Origin: Candidatus Woesearchaeota archaeon
Lineage (GTDB): Archaea > Nanobdellota > Nanobdellia > Woesearchaeales > ARS49
Direction of reading: 5' to 3'
Length of the DNA stretch: 64,000 bases
Assembly (NCBI GenBank): GCA_018302815.1
Contig: JAGVZE010000009.1
Span: 154,078 to 218,077, forward strand
Under the pieces are notes generated by a model. The model searched no databases and was not told the DNA's origin. It worked only from the letters and a program-made list of their open reading frames with translations. Both the position numbers and the translations under genes were made by a program. Shown here piece by piece: positions 1-7,014 of the stretch. The stretch's first letter is position 1; the number at the start of each line of letters is the position of its first letter.

Positions 1-9
1 AAACCATCG

Positions 10-126
10 TCACTTACCTCCAATAGCTATGGTTTTCGAACATTTCGGAATTCCACCAGAATCGCAAGTCAATTCAACTGTTCCTATCACCAAGAATTGG
101 ACTTCCGAAATACCATCTACGCTCAT
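10..126 (-). CDS. small ORF, 38 aa, downstream of sufS
   Basis: This ATG overlaps the sufS stop (ATGA), the same junction that links the other suf genes. The product is 38 residues with two Cys (about positions 23 and 30) and no recognised domain. Right after its stop comes a Shine-Dalgarno GGAGGT followed by an ATG whose first base is at 7, so another gene starts here and runs out of the window. A translated linker peptide or a decayed gene is possible. Function unknown; support is only the junction and the open frame. Confidence 0.4.
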   Translation of the reverse strand: MSVDGISEVQFLVIGTVELTCDSGGIPKCSKTIAIGGK

Positions 127-1334
127 AAACCGAACACCACCTTGGCTTTCCTAAGAGCTTCCATCGCGCGGTCAATATCGCTCCTTGTAGTGTACACGCC
201 AAAACTCATCCTAGCGCACGCAGGAATTTTAAGCTCTCCCATCAACGGCTGAGCGCAGTGATGGCCGCTTCTAACGCAAACACCCGATTCATCAAGAACA
301 GAAGACACATCGTGCGCGTGCATATCGCCAAAATTAAAACTAATAACTCCAACACGATCACGCGGACCGTAAATAGCCACGCAACCGAGCGAATCCAGCC
401 CTTCAAGAGCATAATCCATAATGTCTTTCTCATGAGACGCTATCGCATCGAAGCCAAGCGCGTCAAGATAGTCCATCGCCGCAGCAAGACCTACCGCGCC
501 AGAAACATTCGGCGTTCCAGCCTCAAACTTCCAAGGCGCATCATTCCACGTTGAATGCGAAAGCGCAACTTCCTTTATCATATCGCCGCCGCCGAGCACG
601 GGCTCCATCGCTTCAAGAAGAGAACGCTTCGCGTACAAAACACCAATGTGCGGACCGTAAAGCTTGTGCCCTGAGAAAACAAGAAAATCAACGCCCAACT
701 CCCCCACATCCAAACGCACATGCGGCACGCTCTGAGACGCATCAAGCAAAACAGGAACACCCTCACGATGCGCAAGAGCGATAAGCTCTTTAGCAGGATT
801 AACCGCGCCAAGAACATTACTCACGTGCGTGAACGCGAAAAGCTTCGGCTTCTTTCTAAGCGATAAACGCGCAGCATCCATATCAAGCAAGCCATCTTTT
901 GAAACAGGAACGAACTCGAGCGATGCGCCAGCGCTTTTGGCGAGCATCTGCCAAGGAACGATATTGCTGTGATGCTCCATCACAGTCACAAGAATAACAT
1001 CTCCTTTCGAGATGTTCGCTCTGCCCCAGCTTTGCGCGACAAGATTTATCGCTTCTGTCGCGTTGCGAACAAAAACAATCTCGCCGGATGAAGCGTTGAT
1101 AAATTTAGCAACCCTTTTTCGCGCGCCCTCATACAGGTCAGTTGCTTCCTGCGCAAGAGCGTAAACACCACGATGCACGTTCGCATTATGCTCAACATAG
1201 CACTCAGTCATTGACTCAAGAACGGCCTTTGGCTTTTGCGCGGTCGCAGCAGTATCAAGATAAACCAAACCTTTCTCGAAGAAAGGAAAATCCTTTCGCA
1301 CATCAAGCGGATTGAACCTTGAAACCAGCCTCAT
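123..1334 (-). CDS. sufS: SufS-type cysteine desulfurase
   Basis: PLP enzyme that takes sulfur from L-cysteine for Fe-S cluster assembly. The 403-aa length is normal for the family. The PLP lysine lies in SGHKLYGP (K224), the HH of the active site at 121-122, and the persulfide cysteine in RSGHHCAQPL (C360). The start ATG overlaps the sufD stop (ATGA), so it is translationally coupled to the SufBCD genes. Identification is firm. A SufE or SufU partner is not visible; the gene starting at the window edge could be one. Confidence 0.96.
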   Translation of the reverse strand: MRLVSRFNPLDVRKDFPFFEKGLVYLDTAATAQKPKAVLESMTECYVEHNANVHRGVYALAQEATDLYEGARKRVAKFINASSGEIVFVRNATEAINLVAQSWGRANISKGDVILVTVMEHHSNIVPWQMLAKSAGASLEFVPVSKDGLLDMDAARLSLRKKPKLFAFTHVSNVLGAVNPAKELIALAHREGVPVLLDASQSVPHVRLDVGELGVDFLVFSGHKLYGPHIGVLYAKRSLLEAMEPVLGGGDMIKEVALSHSTWNDAPWKFEAGTPNVSGAVGLAAAMDYLDALGFDAIASHEKDIMDYALEGLDSLGCVAIYGPRDRVGVISFNFGDMHAHDVSSVLDESGVCVRSGHHCAQPLMGELKIPACARMSFGVYTTRSDIDRAMEALRKAKVVFGL

Positions 1335-1834
1335 TTTGAAGCCCCCGGAACATTCAAAAATCCCTGCACCATGAGCGCCATCGCATCATCGCGCGAAACG
1401 CCCCTTGATGCAAGATAAAACAACGAACGCTCATCAAGAGGAACAATCGCCGTTGAATGAGTAGCCTGAACGTCATCAGCCTCTATCTCAAGCGAAGGAA
1501 CAGCATCTATCTGAGCTGATTTGCCAAGAAGCAAAAAGCGCTGAGAAACACTGCTCTTGCTTTTCTGAGCGGCAATCGGAATCACGACAGTCGCGTGCGC
1601 CAAACTGCATTCACCATCGCGAAGAACCCCTCTTGAACGAACCTTTGACACTGTGCAGTTTGCTTCGTGTATAATCCTGAGTTTGCTTTGAACGCCGCCT
1701 GAACACAAAACTTCATCCACTTCGATAGACGCGCCTTCGCCAACAAGACGAATCACCTGCTCATTTAAAACAGGTTTATCGTGAATCAAAATAAGCGACT
1801 TGCGTTCATTCGCACCCACAATTATATCGCCCAT
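1331..1834 (-). CDS. sufD: short SufD-like SufBD-core protein
   Basis: 167-aa protein that resembles only the C-terminal part of the SufB/SufD beta-helix core. It ends in the family signature (VPLDERSLFYLASRGVSRDDA then GFLN), close to the end of SufB next door. Bacterial SufD is usually around 400 aa, so this is a reduced form and the N-terminal helices are missing. It probably partners SufB in the SufBCD scaffold. The ATG follows the sufB stop as TGATG; a GTG three bases earlier is an alternative start. Confidence 0.85.
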   Translation of the reverse strand: MGDIIVGANERKSLILIHDKPVLNEQVIRLVGEGASIEVDEVLCSGGVQSKLRIIHEANCTVSKVRSRGVLRDGECSLAHATVVIPIAAQKSKSSVSQRFLLLGKSAQIDAVPSLEIEADDVQATHSTAIVPLDERSLFYLASRGVSRDDAMALMVQGFLNVPGASK

Positions 1835-3234
1835 CACAACGCACCTTCCATCTCCAAAGAGATGAGCTTATTGAGCTCGACAGAATATTCCATCGGAAGC
1901 TCCTTTGTGAACTCTGCGATAAATCCAAGAACAATAAGAGACAACGCCTCGCTTTTGCTAAGGCCCCTTGACGTCAAATAAAACAACTGCTCCTCGCCAA
2001 CCCTTCCAACCGACGCCTCGTGCGCGACAGTAGCGGAAGGTTCTTCAACTTTCATCGAGGGATATGTGTCTGAACGAGACTTTGAATCAAGCAAAAGCGC
2101 ATCGCATCGAACGCTTGTAACAACGTTCTTAACTCCAGATGGAATCCTGACAAGCCCTCTGTATGTCGAGCGGCCGCCTGATTTGGATACTGATTTTGAA
2201 ATGACTCTTGAAGTCGTGTTCGAAGCAAGATGGATAATTTTTGCGCCGGCATCCTGATGCTGGTTCGCGCCTGCGTAAGCTACGCTCAAAATATCAGCAC
2301 GCGCGCCCTCGCCCTTTAGCACAACGCAAGGATATTTCATCGTAAGAGCGCTGCCCAAATTGCCATCGACCCACTCGACAACCGCGTTCTTATACGCGAA
2401 AGCGCGCTTGGTCACAAGATTGTAAACATTACTGCTCCAATTCTGAATCGTCGTGTATCTTACCTTAGCGCCCTCGAGCGCGATGACTTCAACTACCGCC
2501 GAGTGCAAACTGTCAGTAGAATAAACAGGAGCAGTGCAACCTTCGATATAGTGCACCTCTGAATCCTTGTCCGCGATAATCAGCGTGCGCTCGAACTGGC
2601 CGATGTTCTTCGCATTAATCCTAAAATACGCCTGAAGCGGAACCTTAACCTTGACACCCGCAGGAATATAGACAAAACTTCCTCCGCTCCAAACAGCAGT
2701 GTTCAGCGCTGCGAACTTATTGTCGCCCGGCGGAACCACTGTGCCGAAAAACTTTTTGAATAACTCAGGATGCTCTTTTAGAGCAGTATCGGTATCTGTG
2801 AAAATGACTCCCTGCTTTGCCAAGTCCTCTCTTAATTTATGATAGACCGTCTGGCTCTCATACTGAGCGCCAACACCGCCCAAAAACTTCTGCTCAGCAG
2901 CTGGAATTCCAAGCCTATCAAATGTTTTCTTAATATCAGCAGGAACTTCATCCCACGAATGCGCAGTCTTCTCAGAAGGATTCAGAAAATAAGTATACTT
3001 ATTGAAATCTATCTTAGACAAGTCACCGCCCCAAGTCGGCATAGGCTTTTTGCCGAATATATCCAAAGCTTTCAAACGAAAATCGCGCATCCAAGCAGGC
3101 TCATTCTTCACAGCAGAAATCTGCGAAACAATCGAGCCATTCAGACCTTTAGCTGTCTTGAACACGAAACTCTCAGGGTCGTTGAACCCATATTTCTCCT
3201 CGTAACCCTCGTTCAAAACTTTAAGGCCGCTCAT
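1834..3234 (-). CDS. sufB: SufB, Fe-S cluster scaffold protein
   Basis: 466-aa SufB. It carries the typical N-terminal stretch ([17 protein letters not shown]), the central segment around [18 protein letters not shown], and the C-terminal core with [20 protein letters not shown] followed by GFI. With SufC and SufD it forms the scaffold on which new clusters are built. The start overlaps the sufC stop (ATGA). Length is full for the family, in contrast to the shortened SufD, so SufB likely carries most scaffold functions here. Confidence 0.96.
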   Translation of the reverse strand: MSGLKVLNEGYEEKYGFNDPESFVFKTAKGLNGSIVSQISAVKNEPAWMRDFRLKALDIFGKKPMPTWGGDLSKIDFNKYTYFLNPSEKTAHSWDEVPADIKKTFDRLGIPAAEQKFLGGVGAQYESQTVYHKLREDLAKQGVIFTDTDTALKEHPELFKKFFGTVVPPGDNKFAALNTAVWSGGSFVYIPAGVKVKVPLQAYFRINAKNIGQFERTLIIADKDSEVHYIEGCTAPVYSTDSLHSAVVEVIALEGAKVRYTTIQNWSSNVYNLVTKRAFAYKNAVVEWVDGNLGSALTMKYPCVVLKGEGARADILSVAYAGANQHQDAGAKIIHLASNTTSRVISKSVSKSGGRSTYRGLVRIPSGVKNVVTSVRCDALLLDSKSRSDTYPSMKVEEPSATVAHEASVGRVGEEQLFYLTSRGLSKSEALSLIVLGFIAEFTKELPMEYSVELNKLISLEMEGAL

Positions 3235-3956
3235 TTTACCAAAGCTCCATAACCGTGTTTTTCTATTTCACTCGCAAGCTCCTTTGAACCGCTCATGACA
3301 ATCTTTCCTTGTGAAAGCACATGAACAAAGTCCGGCTTTAGAACACCAAGAATCCTAGGATAATGAGTTATCACTAGAGCGCTGAAATCGCTCGAGCGCA
3401 AATCATTAACAGCTGACGCGAGAAGATTCAAGCTGTCGATATCAAGACCTGAATCAAGCTCGTCGAGAATCGCGAGTTTGGGCTTTAAAAGCAAAAGCTG
3501 CAGAACCTCCAAACGCTTTTTCTCACCACCAGAGAAACCGACATTTATATCACGCTCTAGCGCGAACTCCACATTAAGCTTTGAAGCCACATCAGACACC
3601 CTCTTCTTAAAATCAACAAATGAAAGCTTCGGATCCTGCGATTTAAGCGCGTGGAAAAGAAGCTTTGAAACAGAGACGCCCTGAACTTCAATTGGGTTTT
3701 GGAACGACAAAAACAAACCAAGCTTCGCGCGCTCGCTAGCGTTCAAAGAAAGAATGCTCTTTCCATCGACAAGAATATCGCCCTGCTCAACTTTGTAGCT
3801 CGGATGACCAGCAAGAACGCTTGAGAGCGTGCTCTTGCCGCTGCCATTTGGACCCATAAGAGCGTGGACTTCTCCCGGACTTATGACTAACGAAACCCCT
3901 GACAATATTCTCTTTCCTTCAAATGACACGTGCAAGTCAATTAATTCCAGCTTCAT
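3231..3956 (-). CDS. sufC: SufC, ATPase of the SufBCD complex
   Basis: 241-aa ABC-type ATPase. Walker [10 protein letters not shown] is at 35-43, the signature FSGGEKKR at 141-148, and Walker [13 protein letters not shown] at 161-172, with the Asp after Glu that marks SufC. It powers the SufBCD scaffold in the cytoplasm. It is the first classical suf gene of the operon, and its start overlaps the stop of a 34-aa ORF (ATGA). Confidence 0.96.
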   Translation of the reverse strand: MKLELIDLHVSFEGKRILSGVSLVISPGEVHALMGPNGSGKSTLSSVLAGHPSYKVEQGDILVDGKSILSLNASERAKLGLFLSFQNPIEVQGVSVSKLLFHALKSQDPKLSFVDFKKRVSDVASKLNVEFALERDINVGFSGGEKKRLEVLQLLLLKPKLAILDELDSGLDIDSLNLLASAVNDLRSSDFSALVITHYPRILGVLKPDFVHVLSQGKIVMSGSKELASEIEKHGYGALVK

Positions 3957-4057
3957 TCTCCACCCTCGTCGAATTTAGGATCGCGCTTTGGAGTCCCTTC
4001 ATAATATCCATCAAGGATATCCTCAATTTCTTTGAACTTGTCCTTGGTCTTTTTCAT
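3953..4057 (-). CDS. 34-aa charged small ORF at head of suf operon
   Basis: ATG to TGA frame of 34 codons, very rich in Lys, Asp and Glu, with no Cys. Its first 35 bases overlap the 3' end of the regulator gene in another frame, and its stop overlaps the sufC ATG (ATGA). The tight spacing and the way it bridges the regulator and sufC suggest that it is translated. It could be a small Suf accessory protein or only a coupling peptide. No family recognised. Confidence 0.45.
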   Translation of the reverse strand: MKKTKDKFKEIEDILDGYYEGTPKRDPKFDEGGE

Positions 4058-4418
4058 GATCAAAACAAACCGTACACCCTTTCGGAGCTGTTCCGAGCTT
4101 CTCGTGAAGCTGGCAAATAACGCGAGTATGCCTTGTGACCCTCAATAGATGCTGAATCTCCCTAGTGAAGCTAAGCTCTGAATCAAGCTTCTTTATCGAG
4201 GAGCTTATCTCTTCAGTTATGCTCGGCGGAAACTCAACGATAGCCGCGCGTTTTGACGATATATACTGACTCACCGCAGCGTCTGTCACGCCCAGCAATT
4301 TAGCTATATCTTTCTGCGTTCTTCCTGCTTTCTTAAGACGAAGAGCGAACTCGCGCCTAAGCGCCGGAATCACGTAAAATACCTCTAGTTCCTGTGGCTG
4401 CAAAACACGGTTAACCAT
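4023..4418 (-). CDS. HTH regulator with C-terminal Cys cluster (COG2522-like)
   Basis: 131-aa protein resembling the archaeal COG2522 family of predicted regulators. The N-terminus is helical (FYVIPALRREFALRL), followed by a helix-turn-helix at about 34-55 (RTQKDIAKLLGVTDAAVSQY). A C-terminal set C102, H105, C115, C118 could bind a Fe-S cluster or zinc. It is the promoter-proximal gene of the suf operon, so it probably senses cluster status and controls the operon; that role is inferred from position and the Cys motif. A TATA element (TTTATAAA) sits about 25 nt before the ATG, so the mRNA is likely leaderless. Confidence 0.8.
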   Translation of the reverse strand: MVNRVLQPQELEVFYVIPALRREFALRLKKAGRTQKDIAKLLGVTDAAVSQYISSKRAAIVEFPPSITEEISSSIKKLDSELSFTREIQHLLRVTRHTRVICQLHEKLGTAPKGCTVCFDHEKDQGQVQRN

Positions 4419-4503
4419 AGTTAATAATCGCGGGGACCCATTTATAAAGCTTACGGTTTCTTACGAAGAAATCAATATATAGCAGGTCGCTCTTTACACC
4501 ATT
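4419..4503. promoter_or_regulatory. divergent promoters of suf operon and 137-aa gene
   Basis: The 85-bp gap holds two face-to-face archaeal promoters. A TATA-like TTTATAAA at about 4441-4448 serves the minus operon. AATATATA near 4474-4481 serves the plus gene. Between them TTCTTACGAAGAA (4458-4470) is an inverted repeat with 5-bp arms and a 3-bp centre, a possible operator for the HTH regulator. The operator role is inference. Confidence 0.55.
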
Positions 4504-4917
4504 GTGGCAACAAAAGAGGAAACATACGAAGTCATTCTTGCGGATTTAAGGCTAATCTGGACAAGCGTCAAAAGCGCAGCGGTTTCCTGGAAAAAAATGC
4601 CGTCGCAAAGGCTCTCAACAGTCGGACTGCCAATATGCACGACGATAAACCAAACAATAAGCCACGCAGACGCCCTGCAGAAAAACACAGACCCGCAAAC
4701 GCGCGTTCTACTCGAATACATCAAAGAGAGACTCGCAATCCTCAAACAGGAACTTATAAAATCTGAAAAAATAAAGTCAATAAGCAACGCCACCGATCTT
4801 TTGAACACCTGCAAGACAACATTACAGTCGATAACCACCCTTGTCATCGCCAAAACAGAGACCGCAAAAACACTATATTCTGAACTCGCAGCGACTTTGC
4901 CCGATAAGTCATGGTAA
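4504..4917 (+). CDS. hypothetical helical protein, 137 aa
   Basis: Starts with GTG about 26 nt after a TATA box, so probably leaderless. The protein looks all-helical with no signal peptide or membrane segment. It has two Cys (about 45 and 104) but no motif I recognise. It is divergent from the suf operon. The last codons contain TTTGCCCGA, which is the inverse of a motif repeated on both sides of the AT-rich insert that follows. Confidence 0.7.
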   Translation: MATKEETYEVILADLRLIWTSVKSAAVSWKKMPSQRLSTVGLPICTTINQTISHADALQKNTDPQTRVLLEYIKERLAILKQELIKSEKIKSISNATDLLNTCKTTLQSITTLVIAKTETAKTLYSELAATLPDKSW

Positions 4918-4957
4918 AGTCTGACTTCTCAGGCATTCGAATGAATTTTCGGGCAAA
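4896..4957. repeat. inverted repeat at left edge of AT-rich insert
   Basis: TTTGCCCGA at 4896-4904 and TTCGGGCAAA at 4948-4957 form a 9-bp inverted repeat. TTCGGGCAAA occurs again exactly at 9401-9410, past the restriction gene, with two shorter TTCGGGCA copies just before it. The repeats therefore sit at both borders of the AT-rich segment. They could be recombination scars or protein-binding sites. Confidence 0.45.
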
Positions 4958-4966
4958 TGTGTCACA

Positions 4967-4999
4967 ATATTTAAATATCGGATAAAGTAGGATAAAGTC
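4967..4999 (+). promoter_or_regulatory. TATA box and tandem GGATAAAGT repeats before the AbrB gene
   Basis: ATATTTAAATAT (4967-4978) is a TATA-like palindrome. Two tandem copies of GGATAAAGT follow at 4980-4988 and 4990-4998, directly before the start codon at 5003. Direct repeats between TATA and start suit autoregulation by the small AbrB-type protein. The sequence is seen; the operator role is inferred. Confidence 0.5.
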
Positions 5000-5002
5000 A
5001 GT

Positions 5003-5239
5003 ATGTCAATGAACGAAAGTCCTACATCAGATTTGCCAATCGTCACGCATAGAACCCTCGTTGCAAGTGGTGGTTCCATCATGGTAACGATTCCTCAAGA
5101 ATGGCTCAAGCAAAATGATTTGAAAGCAGGCGATAAAGTAATTCTTGTAGCCAATGGACACTTAACCGTTCACAAAGACAATCAAGAACTTATCAATAAA
5201 ATCAAACAATCATTAACAGTTATGACACCATCGCAGTAG
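5003..5239 (+). CDS. AbrB/MazE-type DNA-binding protein
   Basis: 78-aa protein with a SpoVT-AbrB swapped-hairpin domain: GGSIMVTIPQEWLKQNDLKAGDKVILVANGHL at about 24-54. Such proteins act as antitoxins or small regulators. No toxin gene follows directly; a transposase gene on the other strand comes next. It may have lost a partner through the insertion, or it may regulate the nearby restriction gene. A second ATG two codons downstream is an alternative start. Confidence 0.8.
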   Translation: MSMNESPTSDLPIVTHRTLVASGGSIMVTIPQEWLKQNDLKAGDKVILVANGHLTVHKDNQELINKIKQSLTVMTPSQ

Positions 5240-5259
5240 CACATCCTCCTCGGATGTGC
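5239..5259 (+). terminator. hairpin after the AbrB gene
   Basis: GCACATCC and GGATGTGC pair as an 8-bp stem with a 5-nt loop, overlapping the stop codon of the AbrB gene. No T-run follows, so it may be a processing or stability hairpin rather than a terminator. Confidence 0.4.
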
Positions 5260-5299
5260 GAACGTGGAACCTTGGCGTGTGAGGACGCGACCAGTGTTT

Positions 5300-6660
5300 C
5301 ATTACCGACCTACTTTGTATGTAGGTAGGTGCGGTGGTTTATATTTCTTGTGTTATATTCGCCGTACTTTCCTGAATTAAAGCAAAAGATGGAGAAATTC
5401 CAAGCTCGTTCATTTCGTGGATAACTACGACGATGTTATGGCAGATGACCTTGCACAGAACCTCGTTCACTTGTGCTGTCCAGTTCTTGCTTCGTACTCT
5501 ATCGCCGAACTTTGACTTGATCATGTGAACGGTGGTTTCGGCGTTACTTCGTTTGTGATAGTGTTGCATAAACTCCTCGTTTTTAAGCATAAAGTAGTGG
5601 TAGAGTTTTTTCCACAGCATCCCGTTTCCATTCGGTTGTGAATTGCTCTTGAATGGAATATATGGGCTTGCTCCTACGTCATTGATGGTTTGAAGGTTCT
5701 CTTTTCCAAGATATGCCTTATCTGCGCTGACTTCTTTCATATCGAAGTGTTCGGCAGTCGTTTTGACGAGTTCGGGGAGTTCTGGACTGTCGTTATCGAA
5801 CTCGGTTGTTATTTTCACACTGCTTACGATGTTGCTTTTCGTGCCAGTCATAAAGTGGCATTTAACCCATCGGCGAGTGCTAAGTTCTCTTCCGTGCTTG
5901 AAGCTGAACCATCGTTGGAAGTTTGTTGTGGCAAATCCTGTGCTGTCAATCGCAAAATCTTTTTCTACGGTTCGTAACGGTAAACTGGTCAATACCACCA
6001 TATCGGCGAGCAATGAAGTAATCTCTTTCTTTCCAAAATAATCGAACATTGAGTTGTAAGGAACTTTTTTCTCAACGTAGTTTTTCTGTTCCGCATTTGA
6101 CAAATCACTTGCGAATCTGCGCCCAGAAAAACCCGAATAGACTTTGAATATCATTGAGTAGATCGTATCGCTTAATGGGTTGGTTGGTCTTCCGAAAGAA
6201 TAAGCTGGATTTCGGATGTTCGCCGTTATTCCTGCTAAGAGTTTCATAAACTGGTCTTTCTCAACTTGTTGGCTCAAGTTGTAACTCTTCCAATCTTGAC
6301 TATACGTCTTCCTGACCGTCTGAGTGATGGTTACGTTTCCGTTAGTGTCCACTTCTTTGGTAACGATGAGTTCTACTGCCCAAACGTGCTTACACTTGGA
6401 CTTTCGGGTTTCGTAGTCTGGACAGGTGCAACTTGCTTCAAAACCGTTGCTAATGACCGTGTATGCTCCTTGTCCTGTTTGTGATGGCACTTGCCAACCT
6501 TTCGTTGTCTTGGTAATCTTGCTGTTTTTTGCGATGTCATATCCTTTCTGTTTTCTTGTTGTCATTTGTTCTTGGTTCATTTTTCCACTCCACTTGTTAC
6601 TTACTTAAGTAATACTTATGAAAGTATAACTCATATATAAACCCTCTCATTTCTTACCCA
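5300..6660 (-). mobile_element. insertion sequence with SWIM-finger DDE transposase
   Basis: Approximate extent of an insertion sequence defined by one transposase gene. I found no convincing terminal inverted repeats or target duplication. A small hairpin (ACCTAC/GTAGGT near 5309-5327) lies on the 3' side of the gene. On the 5' side is ATACTT/AAGTAT, near 6612-6627. The boundaries are estimates only. Confidence 0.45.
5339..6580 (-). CDS. DDE transposase with N-terminal SWIM zinc finger
   Basis: 413 aa. The N-terminus has a SWIM finger (CTCPDYETRKSKCKHVWAV, residues about 51-69) for DNA or protein binding. The catalytic core is IS4/IS5-like, with acidic residues visible in FAIDSTGF, SADKAYLG and RSNAETTV, followed by a conserved tail that includes VICHNI. 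The gene looks intact and has its own promoter (TTTATATATG near 6637-6646). AT-rich like its neighbours in the insert. Confidence 0.88.
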   Translation of the reverse strand: MNQEQMTTRKQKGYDIAKNSKITKTTKGWQVPSQTGQGAYTVISNGFEASCTCPDYETRKSKCKHVWAVELIVTKEVDTNGNVTITQTVRKTYSQDWKSYNLSQQVEKDQFMKLLAGITANIRNPAYSFGRPTNPLSDTIYSMIFKVYSGFSGRRFASDLSNAEQKNYVEKKVPYNSMFDYFGKKEITSLLADMVVLTSLPLRTVEKDFAIDSTGFATTNFQRWFSFKHGRELSTRRWVKCHFMTGTKSNIVSSVKITTEFDNDSPELPELVKTTAEHFDMKEVSADKAYLGKENLQTINDVGASPYIPFKSNSQPNGNGMLWKKLYHYFMLKNEEFMQHYHKRSNAETTVHMIKSKFGDRVRSKNWTAQVNEVLCKVICHNIVVVIHEMNELGISPSFALIQESTANITQEI

Positions 6661-6771
6661 ACTAAGTAAGTTTTAATTAGGTGATGCTTATAAAGTAACC
6701 TTTATCAACTATGTTTCTATAAACGATGTTTAGTAAGGTTTAAATAGCCGAAATCATTATCTATTGAACAA

Positions 6772-6924
6772 ATGGCTAAAATCAAAATCACCGTAGAAGG
6801 CTACCGTTGTGAACGATGCAAACACGAATGGATACCACGAACTAAAATAATAGAAGAACCAATCATCTGCCCAAACTGCAAAACACCCTACTGGAACATA
6901 CCAAAAAAGGAAAAGAAAAAATGA
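6772..6924 (+). CDS. 50-aa zinc-ribbon protein
   Basis: Small protein with two knuckles, CERC (13-16) and CPNC (33-36), and a basic C-terminus (KKEKKK). It looks like a rubredoxin-fold zinc ribbon that may bind nucleic acid. A TATA-like GGTTTAAATAG lies about 30 nt before the ATG. It lies between the transposase and the restriction-modification gene and shares their AT-rich composition, so it probably belongs to the insert. Confidence 0.7.
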   Translation: MAKIKITVEGYRCERCKHEWIPRTKIIEEPIICPNCKTPYWNIPKKEKKK

Positions 6925-7014
6925 AAAAGAATTACTCACTGGACACTGGACAAACCAAGATAGAGCAAATTAAAAGCCACATTTTTATCATTGTACATCA
7001 AAAAAGAGGTACAA

